64,000 nucleotides of DNA. Source: an uncultured Bulleidia sp. (GTDB taxonomy: Bacteria; Bacillota_I; Bacilli_A; Erysipelotrichales; Erysipelotrichaceae). Of this stretch, positions 1 through 9,122 are shown one piece after another (positions within the stretch are counted from its first letter, which is position 1; each line of letters opens with the position of its first letter). The notes under the pieces are model-generated. The model did no database searches. It had not been told where the DNA came from and was given only the letters and a program-made list of their open reading frames with translations. The position numbers and the translations under genes were made by a program. The DNA lies in the NCBI GenBank assembly GCA_934754415.1, contig CAKVIS010000004.1:28279-92278 (forward strand), given 5' to 3'.

Positions 1-35
1 GCAGCCAGCATCTTTTTAAAATTCTTTGATTCCAT
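1..35 (-). CDS. nusA: Start of transcription factor NusA (partial, cut by window edge)
   Basis: Only the first 12 codons (MESKNFKKMLAA) are inside the window, preceded by a good AAGGAG-type ribosome binding site at about 41-48. The position just downstream of rimP matches the conserved rimP-nusA order of Bacillota, which is the main reason for the name. NusA would act in transcription pausing, termination and antitermination. Too little sequence is present to test the domains. Confidence 0.7.
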   Translation of the reverse strand, partial: MESKNFKKMLA

Positions 36-46
36 ATTGTTTCTCC

Positions 47-508
47 TTAAAACTTCACCGCATAACGGATAAATGCAATATTTTCCTTAGCAAACTCAAC
101 TTTACGTGTGACTGCCTTATCTCTATATGCAAGAGTAATCACACCGTCTTTCACTTCCAGGATTTCTCCCGTGAATTCATTCATGTTTTTAACCGGTTCA
201 TGCAGCTGTACAAAAACATATGCGTTCTGCATGGTATCTAATTCATTCAGATCTTTAATTTCTCTTTCTGCACCTGGAGAACATACCTCTAGTGTATATT
301 CATTTGTAAACAAATTCGTTGAATCCAACAATTCTCCGATTTTCTCACTTTCCTGAGCACATGTGTCAAGATCCATGGTTCCATCTTCATGCATGATGGA
401 CACCTGTAGAGTTTTTTCATTGCTCAACCATTCGACATCATACAAAGTAATGCCGTCTTCTTTTAAGACAGGTTCGAGCAATTCTTTTAATTTTTGAATA
501 TCTGCCAT
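47..508 (-). CDS. rimP: Ribosome maturation factor RimP
   Basis: A 153-residue protein of the usual RimP size (30S subunit maturation factor). The N-terminal half carries the family pattern around L-D-x-C and the EVCSPGAEREI segment, matching the conserved EVSSPGLDRPL region, followed by an SH3-like C-terminal half. I start at ATG 508 because GGAGGG lies directly upstream; an in-frame TTG five codons earlier would place the Shine-Dalgarno inside the gene. nusA follows after 11 bases, so the two form an operon. A sigma-A-type promoter and a 7-bp hairpin precede it. Identification is from motif and gene order. Confidence 0.9.
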   Translation of the reverse strand: MADIQKLKELLEPVLKEDGITLYDVEWLSNEKTLQVSIMHEDGTMDLDTCAQESEKIGELLDSTNLFTNEYTLEVCSPGAEREIKDLNELDTMQNAYVFVQLHEPVKNMNEFTGEILEVKDGVITLAYRDKAVTRKVEFAKENIAFIRYAVKF

Positions 509-530
509 ATCCCTCCGCAACAATAATGAA

Positions 531-548
531 GGAGTGCTCTCGCACTCC
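531..548 (-). terminator. Hairpin in the rimP leader / possible glpK terminator
   Basis: A perfect 7-bp stem (GGAGTGC/GCACTCC) with a 4-base loop. On the minus strand it is followed by a weak T-rich stretch (TTCATTATTGTT). It lies downstream of glpK and downstream of the rimP promoter, so it could end glpK transcription or form the 5' end of the rimP-nusA mRNA. Confidence 0.5.
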
Positions 549-562
549 TTATCTTCAATAAA

Positions 563-591
563 ATAATACTATTTTTCAGTATAGATGACAA
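563..591 (-). promoter_or_regulatory. Promoter of rimP-nusA
   Basis: Minus-strand -35 TTGTCA (586-591) and -10 TATTAT (563-568) with a 17-bp spacer. The start point would fall about 50 bases upstream of the rimP ATG. Confidence 0.6.
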
Positions 592-628
592 GTGTAAATG
601 CTAGAATTTGCTCAGAAAACAATGGTTT

Positions 629-2122
629 TTATTCATTTGTAAATACTCTTGCTGCCTGTACAGCCTTTTTCCATTGTGCATATCTGTTTTCAACAATGTC
701 GGCCTGTTCTTTCACACAATAAGAGGTCATTCCTTCATTGTCTTTCATCAAATCCTCCAAAGACCAGATACCTGCACCAATACCTGCAAGATATGCAGCA
801 CCAAGAGAAGTGCTTTCTATATTGGCAGGCCTGTGGATACCACACTGTAAAAGGTCGCACTGAAACTGCATCAGATAATCATTCATGCTGGCACCGCCGT
901 CTACTTTCAGATAAGAAATCTTTCTTCCTGTATCCTGTTCCATAGCGACAAGTACATCTTTGGTCTGATAAGCCAGAGATTCAAGACATGCCTTGGTAAT
1001 ATCCTGCTGAGTGGTACCTCTTGTAATACCAAAAATTGCTCCTCTGCATTTATCATCCCAGTATGGTGCACCAAGGCCTGTAAATGCAGGTACCATAATA
1101 ACACCGCTGTTGGCATCAGCCTGTTCTGCATATTCCTGTGACATACTGGCTTTAGGGAAGAACTGCATCTGGTCTCTCAACCATTGAATGGCACTTCCAG
1201 CAACAAAGACAGAGCCTTCAAGAGCATAGTACACCTGATGATTTAAAGACCAGGCAATGGTTGTCACAAGCCCGTGTTCACTGGTTTTAGCCTCTGTACC
1301 TGTATTCATCAGCAGGAAACATCCTGTACCATACGTATTCTTTGCCTGCCCTTCCTTAAAACATTTTAAACCGAATAAAGAAGCCTGCTGATCACCGGCA
1401 ACCCCGGTAATTGGGACACTTTGACCAAAGAAATGATATGGAGCCGTATAGGTAAATACACCAGCATTTTCTTTAACTTCCGGCAACATATGCATTGGTA
1501 TATCCAGCATTTTACACAGCTCAGCATCCCATTGTTTTTCATGAATGTTGAATAACATGGTTCTTGCTGCATTGGAAAAATCCGTCACATGGTCTTTTTT
1601 TCCTGAGAAACAGTACATTATCCAACTGTCAATGGTACCTGCAAGTAATTCACCATTTTCTGCACGTTGCTGTCCATTGTCCACATGGTCCAAAATCCAT
1701 CTTATTTTCGTAGCGGAAAAATAAGGATCAATAGTCAAACCAGTTTTTTTTCGAACAGTCTCCTCTAATCCATTTTTCTTTAACTCATCACATAGTTCTG
1801 CGGTCTGACGTGATTGCCATACAATAGCATTGGCAACTGGTAATCCAGTCTGTTTATCCCACACCACAGCAGTTTCACGTTGGTTTGTAATTCCAATAGC
1901 TTTTACGCATTCCGGAGAAACGTGACTGTTTTGAAGGCATGAAGAAATACAGGATAATACGGATAACCAAATCTCGTTTGCATCATGTTCCACCCATCCT
2001 GGATGCCTGAATATCTGCGTAAATTCTTTTTGTGCACTTGAAACCACATGAGCTTTTTCATCAAACAGAATTGCTCTGGATGAAGTAGTTCCCTGGTCAA
2101 TTGCTAATATGTATTGTTGCAT
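629..2122 (-). CDS. glpK: Glycerol kinase
   Basis: A 497-residue FGGY-family kinase that phosphorylates glycerol to sn-glycerol 3-phosphate in the cytoplasm. The N-terminal phosphate-binding motif DQGTTSSRA sits at residues 9-17, and GITNQRET, the [12 protein letters not shown] segment and GGASMND of the C-terminal ATP site are all present. Length matches the family. I start at ATG 2122 ([11 protein letters not shown]), which has GGAGGA seven bases upstream; a frame opening nine codons earlier has no such site. No glpF or glpD is adjacent. It has its own promoter and is transcribed alone, downstream of ppdK's terminator. Confidence 0.96.
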   Translation of the reverse strand: MQQYILAIDQGTTSSRAILFDEKAHVVSSAQKEFTQIFRHPGWVEHDANEIWLSVLSCISSCLQNSHVSPECVKAIGITNQRETAVVWDKQTGLPVANAIVWQSRQTAELCDELKKNGLEETVRKKTGLTIDPYFSATKIRWILDHVDNGQQRAENGELLAGTIDSWIMYCFSGKKDHVTDFSNAARTMLFNIHEKQWDAELCKMLDIPMHMLPEVKENAGVFTYTAPYHFFGQSVPITGVAGDQQASLFGLKCFKEGQAKNTYGTGCFLLMNTGTEAKTSEHGLVTTIAWSLNHQVYYALEGSVFVAGSAIQWLRDQMQFFPKASMSQEYAEQADANSGVIMVPAFTGLGAPYWDDKCRGAIFGITRGTTQQDITKACLESLAYQTKDVLVAMEQDTGRKISYLKVDGGASMNDYLMQFQCDLLQCGIHRPANIESTSLGAAYLAGIGAGIWSLEDLMKDNEGMTSYCVKEQADIVENRYAQWKKAVQAARVFTNE

Positions 2123-2160
2123 AATTATCCTCCAGCAAATGAAATACAATCTCTGAAATC

Positions 2161-2189
2161 ATTATCATATATTCAAGACAACACTTCAA
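2161..2189 (-). promoter_or_regulatory. Promoter of glpK
   Basis: Minus-strand -35 TTGAAG (2184-2189) and -10 GATAAT (2161-2166), 17-bp spacer, just after the ppdK terminator. Confidence 0.6.
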
Positions 2190-2193
2190 TACC

Positions 2194-2224
2194 AAAAAGA
2201 GAAGAAGTACCAGCCTTCTTCTCT
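2194..2224 (-). terminator. Terminator of ppdK
   Basis: A 10-bp perfect stem (AGAGAAGAAG / CTTCTTCTCT on the minus strand) with a 6-base loop, followed by TTTTTGG. Confidence 0.85.
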
Positions 2225-2234
2225 GAAATGTTTC

Positions 2235-4877
2235 TTATTTAGAATTTTTAATAGCTGCCTGTGCAGCAGCAAGTCTTGCAATAGGAACTCTGTATGGAGA
2301 GCAACTTACATAAGTTAAGCCAACTCTGTGGAAGAATTCGATAGAAGCAGGGTCACCACCATGTTCGCCACATACACCTAAATGGATATCAGGACGAGTA
2401 GCTTTACCAGCATCAGCAGCCATCTTAATCAGCTGACCAACACCATCCTGATCAACGTGAGCGAATGGATCACTTTCATAAATGTGCTTGTCATAGTAAT
2501 CACCTAAGAACTTACCTGCATCATCTCTGGAGAAACCAAATGTCATCTGAGTAAGGTCATTTGTTCCGAATGAGAAGAACTGAGCTGTTTCAGCAATCTT
2601 GCCTGCAAGTAATGCAGCACGAGGAATTTCAATCATTGTACCAACTTTGTAGTCCATGGAAATACCAGATTCTGCAATCACTTTATCTGCAGTAGTCTTA
2701 ACAATATTAGCTACATATTCTAATTCTTTTGGTTCTCCAACAAGTGGTATCATGATTTCAGGAACAAGGTTCCATCCTGGATGAGCTTTATTGACATCGA
2801 TTGCAGCATGGATAATAGCTCTTGCCTGCATTTCACCGATTTCAGGATATGTTACAGCAAGACGGCATCCTCTGTGACCCATCATAGGGTTGAATTCCTT
2901 GAGGTTTTCAGCAGCTGCTTCAACATCTTCTACTGTAATACCAAGACTTTCAGCAACGTCTTTAGCTTCAGCTTCTGTCTTAGGTAAGAATTCATGCAGA
3001 GGTGGATCCAGTAAACGAATAGTAACGGATCTGCCTTCCATTGCTTCAAAAATACCTTTGAAGTCTTCTACCTGATATGGCTCCAAAGCATCTAATGCAA
3101 CTTTACGCTGATCAGCATTCTGAGCTACGCATAACATACGGATAGCCTTAATTCTTTCAGCAGAATTGAAGAACATATGTTCTGTACGAACAAGACCAAC
3201 ACCTTCAGCACCGAATTCAACAGCACGTCTTGCATCTGCAGGTGTATCTGCATTTGTTCTGATCTTTAAAGTACGACGTTCATCAGCCCATTTCATGAAT
3301 GTAGCAAAGTTTCCGGAAATAGTAGCAGGAACTGTCTTAACTTCTCCACGGTATACATTACCTGTAGATCCATCTACAGAAATAACATCGCCTTCCTTGA
3401 ATACTTCACCATTTACAGTAAATGTCTTTTCTGTTTCATTAACTTTAATGTCACCGCAACCAGATACACAGCATGCACCCATACCACGTGCAACTACTGC
3501 AGCGTGAGATGTCATACCACCACGTACTGTAACGATTGCCTGAGCAGCAGCCATACCCTTAATATCTTCAGGAGATGTTTCCAGTCTTACCAGAACAACT
3601 TTTCTGCCTTCTTCTGCAGCCTTTTCAGCATCTTCCGCTGTAAAGACTACACCACCTGCACCAGCACCCGGAGCAGCTGCAAGACCAGTAGCAATCACAT
3701 CATCATGTTTAGCTTTCAGATCATCTTTATCAAACTGTGGATGTAACAGATCATCCAACTGTTTTGGTTCAACCATCATTAATGCCTGATCAACAGTTAC
3801 AAGACCTTCCTCAACCATATCAACAGCAACTTTTAATGCAGCATTAGCAGTACGCTTACCGTTACGTGTCTGTAACATGAAGAGCTTACCATGTTCGATT
3901 GTAAATTCCATATCCTGCATATCATGGTAATGTTTTTCAAGAATATCAGCTACACGTGCAAATTCATTAAATGCTTCAGGCATAGTCTTTTCAAGATCCG
4001 CAATTGGAGATGGTGTACGAATACCCGCAACAACGTCTTCACCCTGAGCATTCATTAAGAATTCACCAAATAACTTATTTTCACCTGTTGCAGGGTTACG
4101 TGTAAAGGCAACACCTGTACCACAGTCATTACCCATATTGCCGAATACCATTTCCATAACGTTAACAGCTGTTCCCCAACTATCAGGAATATCATTCATC
4201 TTACGATAGTAAATAGCACGTTCATTGTTCCAGGAACGGAATACAGCCATAATAGCACGTTCCAACTGAGTATGTGGATCCTGTGGGAAATCTTCATTCA
4301 GGTTTTCCTTATAGAATTCCTTGAAGCGTGCTGTCATTTCTACCATATCTTCCGCATCAAGATCAATATCCAGTTTTACACACTTCTTTTCCTTGATTTC
4401 ATCAATGATGTCTTCAAATTTTGCCTTGCTTAATCCCATAACTACATCAGAGAACATCTGGATAAAACGACGGTAAGAATCATAAGCGAATCTCTTATTA
4501 CCGGATTTATTTTCTACAACCTTAACTACTTCATCATTCATACCAAGGTTAAGAATAGTATCCATCATACCAGGCATAGATGCACGTGCACCGGAACGAA
4601 CAGATACTAATAAAGGATTTTCTGTATCACCCAGTTTCTTACCTGTTTCTTTTTCCAGCCAGCTGACGTGTTCATCAATCTGAGCCTGGATATCATCATT
4701 AATCTTTTTTCCATCTTCATAATACTGGATACAAGCTTCAGTTGTAATAGTGAAGCCTTCTGGAACAGGAAGTCCCAGAGATTTCATCTCTGAAAGGTTA
4801 GCTCCCTTTCCACCTAAAAGTTCGCGCATATCTGCGTTTCCTTCTACAAACTTATAAACATATTTTTTTTCAGACAT
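2235..4877 (-). CDS. ppdK: Pyruvate, phosphate dikinase
   Basis: An 880-residue enzyme interconverting pyruvate, ATP and Pi with PEP, AMP and PPi. The order is an N-terminal ATP-grasp domain (GGKGANLSEM near residue 24), a central swivelling phosphohistidine domain with GGMTSHAAVVARGMG around residue 455, and a C-terminal PEP/pyruvate TIM barrel ending with VCGEHGGDP, which carries the catalytic cysteine. Length equals that of clostridial PPDK. AGGAGG precedes the ATG. It is monocistronic, with its own promoter and terminator. A cre-like site inside the promoter suggests carbon catabolite control, fitting a gluconeogenic or PPi-linked glycolytic role. No PPDK regulatory protein gene is seen nearby. 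Confidence 0.97.
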   Translation of the reverse strand: MSEKKYVYKFVEGNADMRELLGGKGANLSEMKSLGLPVPEGFTITTEACIQYYEDGKKINDDIQAQIDEHVSWLEKETGKKLGDTENPLLVSVRSGARASMPGMMDTILNLGMNDEVVKVVENKSGNKRFAYDSYRRFIQMFSDVVMGLSKAKFEDIIDEIKEKKCVKLDIDLDAEDMVEMTARFKEFYKENLNEDFPQDPHTQLERAIMAVFRSWNNERAIYYRKMNDIPDSWGTAVNVMEMVFGNMGNDCGTGVAFTRNPATGENKLFGEFLMNAQGEDVVAGIRTPSPIADLEKTMPEAFNEFARVADILEKHYHDMQDMEFTIEHGKLFMLQTRNGKRTANAALKVAVDMVEEGLVTVDQALMMVEPKQLDDLLHPQFDKDDLKAKHDDVIATGLAAAPGAGAGGVVFTAEDAEKAAEEGRKVVLVRLETSPEDIKGMAAAQAIVTVRGGMTSHAAVVARGMGACCVSGCGDIKVNETEKTFTVNGEVFKEGDVISVDGSTGNVYRGEVKTVPATISGNFATFMKWADERRTLKIRTNADTPADARRAVEFGAEGVGLVRTEHMFFNSAERIKAIRMLCVAQNADQRKVALDALEPYQVEDFKGIFEAMEGRSVTIRLLDPPLHEFLPKTEAEAKDVAESLGITVEDVEAAAENLKEFNPMMGHRGCRLAVTYPEIGEMQARAIIHAAIDVNKAHPGWNLVPEIMIPLVGEPKELEYVANIVKTTADKVIAESGISMDYKVGTMIEIPRAALLAGKIAETAQFFSFGTNDLTQMTFGFSRDDAGKFLGDYYDKHIYESDPFAHVDQDGVGQLIKMAADAGKATRPDIHLGVCGEHGGDPASIEFFHRVGLTYVSCSPYRVPIARLAAAQAAIKNSK

Positions 4878-4901
4878 ATTGCCTCCTAATTTGTTACACC
4901 T

Positions 4902-4930
4902 ATTATATGACAGCGCTTACAATTTCTCAA
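4902..4930 (-). promoter_or_regulatory. Promoter of ppdK overlapped by a cre (CcpA) site
   Basis: Minus-strand -35 TTGAGA (4925-4930) and -10 TATAAT (4902-4907), spacer 17 bp. Within the spacer, TTGTAAGCGCTGTCA (4908-4922) matches the CcpA operator consensus WTGNAANCGNWNNCW at every fixed position. Binding there would block RNA polymerase. Confidence 0.75.
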
Positions 4931-4934
4931 CCAA

Positions 4935-4966
4935 TAAAAAAAGAATGACGTACTTCCGCCATTCTT
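4935..4966 (-). terminator. Terminator of the alpha/beta-hydrolase gene
   Basis: A 10-bp stem (AAGAATGGCG / CGTCATTCTT, one G-U) followed by seven T on the minus strand. It overlaps the stop codon of the gene. Confidence 0.85.
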
Positions 4967-5870
4967 AGTGATTAGAATCCAAAAATTGAAATACACCACC
5001 GAAATAATCTTTTTCTGCTTCCTGTAAGGTCATCAGTGTTCTTTCAGCTCCATAAGCATAGAAATTATCAAATAACATGCTCTCAGGGAGGAAGGAATCT
5101 TCATTACCATGTATAAACAGCATTGGAATCTGAGCCTGCTGTAATTGTCTGTGAGTACTTACATCATAAATAGAGAAATGTAAAAACTGCTTTACCATTA
5201 AATTTAAAGCAGGCAATATAACATTACCATCAATCTTTAATGCATCCGTTAAAGCAAGTCTTAACAGATCTTTAATTTCTGTAAAGCCACCTTCTTCCAC
5301 TGCACATTTTACCTGTGATGGAAGATAATCACCTGCTGCATTCATAACTGCATTTGCACCGATACCTGTACCAAACAGGGAAATGGAAGCGTCCGGATCT
5401 GCATTGATAATGAAATTTATCCAGCTGATAACATCATAATGTTCACTCCATCCAAGTGTGGTATATTTACCCTCACTCTTTCCAAAGCCTCTGGAATCAA
5501 TAGTCAGAATATTATATCCGGCATGATCGAATTCATACAAATATTCTGTAAGATTCTTGGAATGCTTGCCAGGTCCATATGCAAGTAATATCCATTGATG
5601 ACTGTCCTCGTGATTTCTCATGCTCAGACCATGAAGTTTTAAACCATCATAAGAGGTAATATATTCATCATGTGTTACAGAATGATGATACCATTCTGTC
5701 ATTTCTCCATCTTTAAAGATAAAATGTTCTGGATCTGTATAAAATCTGGAATTCTTAGTTTGAAAAATTTCTTTAAAAGCATATGCAGTCACACCAGCAT
5801 AGCTTACAGCTGCTGTAGCCGCAAGGGTTCCTGTAATTTTCAGCAACGTATGATTTTTCTTTTCTGCCAT
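4965..5870 (-). CDS. Alpha/beta-hydrolase-fold membrane-anchored protein lacking the catalytic serine
   Basis: A 301-residue protein with an N-terminal hydrophobic segment (about residues 10-28, likely a membrane anchor) and a COG1073-like alpha/beta-hydrolase body. The oxyanion region (LLAYGPGKHS), the RGFGKSEG strand and the acid motif HGNEDSFLP are present. The nucleophile elbow, normally G-x-S-x-G, reads G-T-G-I-G near residues 166-170, and the expected C-terminal catalytic His is replaced in the EAEKDYFGG segment. It may therefore bind rather than hydrolyse. I start at ATG 5870, seven bases after AAGGAG; an ATG two codons upstream is too close to that site. Monocistronic. Substrate unknown. 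Confidence 0.75.
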   Translation of the reverse strand: MAEKKNHTLLKITGTLAATAAVSYAGVTAYAFKEIFQTKNSRFYTDPEHFIFKDGEMTEWYHHSVTHDEYITSYDGLKLHGLSMRNHEDSHQWILLAYGPGKHSKNLTEYLYEFDHAGYNILTIDSRGFGKSEGKYTTLGWSEHYDVISWINFIINADPDASISLFGTGIGANAVMNAAGDYLPSQVKCAVEEGGFTEIKDLLRLALTDALKIDGNVILPALNLMVKQFLHFSIYDVSTHRQLQQAQIPMLFIHGNEDSFLPESMLFDNFYAYGAERTLMTLQEAEKDYFGGVFQFLDSNH

Positions 5871-5918
5871 AAACATGCTCCTTTGAATAGTAATAATAGT
5901 TTACTATGTTTCCATGGC

Positions 5919-5954
5919 AAAAAAAACACTAAGTAGGCAAAACCCACTTAGTGT
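5919..5954 (-). terminator. Terminator of valS
   Basis: A 12-bp stem (ACACTAAGTGGG / CCTACTTAGTGT, one G-U) with a 5-base loop followed by eight T on the minus strand. Confidence 0.92.
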
Positions 5955-5963
5955 ATAAAACTT

Positions 5964-8576
5964 TTATTTATTCAGTTCTTCTAATCTGGAAGAAATGACA
6001 TCATATTGTTTTTGATATGCTTCCTGTTTTTTCTTTTCAGCATCAATCTTAGCCTGAGGAGCTTTAGCAAGGAATCCCTGATTGGATAAGATCTTCTTGG
6101 AACGCTGTAATTCACCGTTCAGTCTTTCCAGTTCAGCAGTCAATTTTGCCTTTTCTTCTTCAGGATCAGATAATTCACCACTAGGAATATACAGGGAACC
6201 TTCATAGACAGTTTCTACAGTCAGATCACCTTCCAATGTTGTATCCCATTCTGCTTTTGCCATCTTCTGTAACATAGCAGCAATATTGGCATCAGGAGTA
6301 ATAACAGTACCATTAAGATCTTTTACCATGCAATGAATAGGTGCACTAGGTTTGAGATCATTAGCAACCTTTACTTCACGAATCTTCTGAATCATGGAAA
6401 TCAGTCTTTCCATAGATTCCATATCTGTAGAAGGCACACCTTCAATCTTTTCAGGCCAGCTTTCCAGACAGATAGAGTCCTTATCATGAGGAAGAGTCAG
6501 ATAGATTTCTTCAGTAACGAATGGCATAAATGGATGCAACAATCTTAAACTTGCATTCAGAACTGTTAATAAAGTAGTCTGTGCACTGCGTTTTACATCG
6601 GAATCCTCACTGTTCAGACTTGACTTTGAGAATTCCACATACCAGGAACAGAAGTCATTCCATACAAAGGAGTACAGTTCATTTCCTACAAGAGCAAATT
6701 CATACTTCTCCATATTTTCTGTAACATGAGCAATGGTATCATTCAGCTTATTCAAAATCCATGCATCTGCACTGGACACATGAGAGTAATCGCAATTCTT
6801 CAGATTGTTGTCTTCATCAAGATTCATAAGAACAAATCTAGAAGCATTCCAGATCTTATTAATAAAATTCCATGCAGCCTCCACTTTGGAAGGAATATAA
6901 CGCATATCCTGACCTGGTGTGGAATTCGTAGTCAGGAAGAAACGTAAGGCATCTACACCATACTCATCAATGACCTTCATAGGGTCAATTCCGTTCCCTA
7001 AGGATTTGGACATCTTTCTTCCCTGTTCATCACGAATAAGACCATGAATCAGTACATCTTTAAACGGTCTGTTATGGGTAAAATGTCTTGCCTGGAAAGC
7101 CATACGTGCAACCCAGAAGAAGATAATATCATAGCCAGTAACCATAGTACTTGTAGGATAGTAACGTGTTAAATCTTCTGTCTGTTCAGGCCATCCAAGA
7201 GTAGCAAAAGGCCATAGTGCACTGGAGAACCATGTATCTAATACATCTTCATCCTGTGTCCAGTTTTCAATGTCCTTTGGAGCTTCTTCTCCAACATAGG
7301 TTTCCCCTGTTGCATTGTTATACCAAGCAGGAATTCTGTGACCCCACCATAACTGTCTGGAAATACACCAGTCTTCAATATTTTCCAGCCATTGTGTAAA
7401 TGTCTTTTCAAATCTTTCAGGATAGAATGTAATCTTCTGATCAGGATCTTCCTGGTTTTTTAAGACATCTTCAGCAAGAGGTTTCATTTTGACAAACCAC
7501 TGCTGAGACAGATATGGTTCAACAACACAGTGTGTTCTTTCAGAGTGAGCAACATTATGTGTAATGTCTTCGATATGATCCATAACATCTTTTGCTTCGA
7601 ATTCTTTTACCAGTTCTTCTCTGCATGCATAACGATCCATACCTTCATACTTTCCACATAAAGCATTCATAGTTCCATCCGGATTCATACAGATAGGTTT
7701 TTCCAGACCATGACGCTGTGCAATAGCATAGTCATTAGGATCATGTGCAGGAGTACATTTCATGATACCTGTACCAAATCCGATTTCAATGTATGTATCC
7801 CCGATAATAGGTAATTCTTTACCATTGGCAGGGTTGATGCAGTGTTTACCGATTAAATGTTTGGTCTTTTCATCTTCAGGGTTAACAACTACGCAGACAT
7901 CACCGAACATAGTTTCAGGACGTGTTGTTGCAACGATAAAATGTTCATGATCTTCTACTGTGTAATAGTTCATGTAGTACATCTTACCAGGATCATCCTG
8001 ATAATATACTTCGATATTACTTAAAGCTGTTCTTGCTTCAGGGTCCCAGTTGATAATTCTCCAGCCTCTGTAAATAAGACCTTCATTGTACAGGGAAATA
8101 AATACGTGCTTAACGGCATTGTTAAACCCTTCGTCCATTGTAAATCTCTCTCTGGAGTAGTCTAAGGAATTACCAAGTTTAGCCCATTGTTTACGAATAG
8201 TAGAAGCGTACTCTTCTTTCCATTCCCAAGCTCTTTCAAGAAATTTTTCTCTTCCGATATCGTATCTGGAAATACCTTCGCCTTTTAAACGGGCATCAAC
8301 TTTAGCCTGCGTGGCAATTCCTGCATGGTCCATACCTGGCAGATATAACATGTCATATCCCTGCATTCTTTTATAACGTGCAATGATATCCTGTAAAGTA
8401 TTATCCCATGCGTGGCCAATGTGCAGAATACCTGTAACATTAGGTGGTGGAATAACAATTGTAAATGGGTCTTTAGACTTATCGCCTGCAGTAAAGTACC
8501 CTTTTTTCAACCATTCATCGTAACGACCTTCTTCCACTTTAAGATGGTCATATTTTTGGTCAAGATTCTTTTCCAT
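5964..8576 (-). CDS. valS: Valyl-tRNA synthetase
   Basis: An 870-residue class I aminoacyl-tRNA synthetase charging tRNA-Val. The HIGH motif (LHIGHAWDN) is at residues 52-55 and KMSKS (GRKMSKSLGNG) near residue 520. The CP1 editing domain with ATTRPETMFGD and the C-terminal anticodon-binding domain plus coiled-coil tail (KAKLTAELERLNGEL) are in the expected order, and length is typical of Bacillota ValRS. AAGGAG lies eight bases before the ATG. The gene is read alone behind a T-box leader, so it should be induced when tRNA-Val is uncharged. Confidence 0.98.
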   Translation of the reverse strand: MEKNLDQKYDHLKVEEGRYDEWLKKGYFTAGDKSKDPFTIVIPPPNVTGILHIGHAWDNTLQDIIARYKRMQGYDMLYLPGMDHAGIATQAKVDARLKGEGISRYDIGREKFLERAWEWKEEYASTIRKQWAKLGNSLDYSRERFTMDEGFNNAVKHVFISLYNEGLIYRGWRIINWDPEARTALSNIEVYYQDDPGKMYYMNYYTVEDHEHFIVATTRPETMFGDVCVVVNPEDEKTKHLIGKHCINPANGKELPIIGDTYIEIGFGTGIMKCTPAHDPNDYAIAQRHGLEKPICMNPDGTMNALCGKYEGMDRYACREELVKEFEAKDVMDHIEDITHNVAHSERTHCVVEPYLSQQWFVKMKPLAEDVLKNQEDPDQKITFYPERFEKTFTQWLENIEDWCISRQLWWGHRIPAWYNNATGETYVGEEAPKDIENWTQDEDVLDTWFSSALWPFATLGWPEQTEDLTRYYPTSTMVTGYDIIFFWVARMAFQARHFTHNRPFKDVLIHGLIRDEQGRKMSKSLGNGIDPMKVIDEYGVDALRFFLTTNSTPGQDMRYIPSKVEAAWNFINKIWNASRFVLMNLDEDNNLKNCDYSHVSSADAWILNKLNDTIAHVTENMEKYEFALVGNELYSFVWNDFCSWYVEFSKSSLNSEDSDVKRSAQTTLLTVLNASLRLLHPFMPFVTEEIYLTLPHDKDSICLESWPEKIEGVPSTDMESMERLISMIQKIREVKVANDLKPSAPIHCMVKDLNGTVITPDANIAAMLQKMAKAEWDTTLEGDLTVETVYEGSLYIPSGELSDPEEEKAKLTAELERLNGELQRSKKILSNQGFLAKAPQAKIDAEKKKQEAYQKQYDVISSRLEELNK

Positions 8577-8595
8577 AGTTTGATCTCCTTAAAAA

Positions 8596-8808
8596 TAATT
8601 AAAAGCGTCCTTTATGCAAAGGACGCAGGACATACGTGGTACCACTATTGCTTACTTCTCAAAATGCGTAACGTGCAAACAACGGAATATCTTACTGTTT
8701 TCAGACATTCAGCTCCAGGAGGACTTCAGAAATGCGCCTATCTGTTTACACCAGCCACAGACTCTCTATACAGTACGTAGAATTTCTTACTACTTCCCTT
8801 CTTCACTT
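8596..8808 (-). promoter_or_regulatory. T-box leader of valS (specifier GTC, Val)
   Basis: The minus-strand leader contains the T-box TGGTACCACG (8635-8644) and an 11-bp terminator stem GCGTCCTTTGC-type hairpin (8605-8626) followed by T-rich sequence. In Stem I the AGAAAT/ATTTCT helix is followed by TGAA-GTC, so the specifier would be GTC at 8722-8724, matching valine. The specifier position was set by hand folding and is less certain than the T-box itself. Confidence 0.9.
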
Positions 8809-8814
8809 GAAACC

Positions 8815-8842
8815 ATTATAGCCTAAGAAAAAATGAAATCAA
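8815..8842 (-). promoter_or_regulatory. Promoter of the valS T-box transcript
   Basis: Minus-strand -35 TTGATT (8837-8842) and -10 TATAAT (8815-8820), spacer 16 bp. Confidence 0.75.
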
Positions 8843-9096
8843 TGTTTAATGTATTCTCTGAGCAGATAAATTGCTCTGGATTTCATTACAACAGACGTCA
8901 GAATACCACTGAGCAATGCTACACCTCCATAAACACCCAAACGTATATACGGGCCGGCATCAATCATAAACTCTATAAGGAGAGATACAGAAGACAGCAT
9001 TAGAAAGATAACTGCATATACAACCATACTGCACAGAAAGAATCTTCTTTCACGTTTATGCAGCCTTGAAGAGGAATGTATAGTCTTCTTTTTCAT
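8839..9096 (-). CDS. Small two-helix membrane protein, unknown
   Basis: An 85-residue basic protein. A Lys/Arg-rich N-terminus (KKKTIHSSSRLHKRERR) is followed by two hydrophobic stretches (about residues 20-45 and 52-70), so it should be a small integral membrane protein. It is the last gene of the obgE-ruvA-ruvB run, 26 bases after ruvB, hence probably co-transcribed. The start is uncertain: ATG 9096 lies nine bases after AAAGGTGG, while GTG 9102 is two codons earlier. No family recognised. Confidence 0.65.
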   Translation of the reverse strand: MKKKTIHSSSRLHKRERRFFLCSMVVYAVIFLMLSSVSLLIEFMIDAGPYIRLGVYGGVALLSGILTSVVMKSRAIYLLREYIKH

Positions 9097-9122
9097 TTCC
9101 ACCTGCCACCTTTCTTGAATCT

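Noticed and set aside
8412..8780. Plus-strand frame of 122 codons
   Set aside because: It covers the valS 5' end and T-box on the opposite strand and has no protein-like motif.
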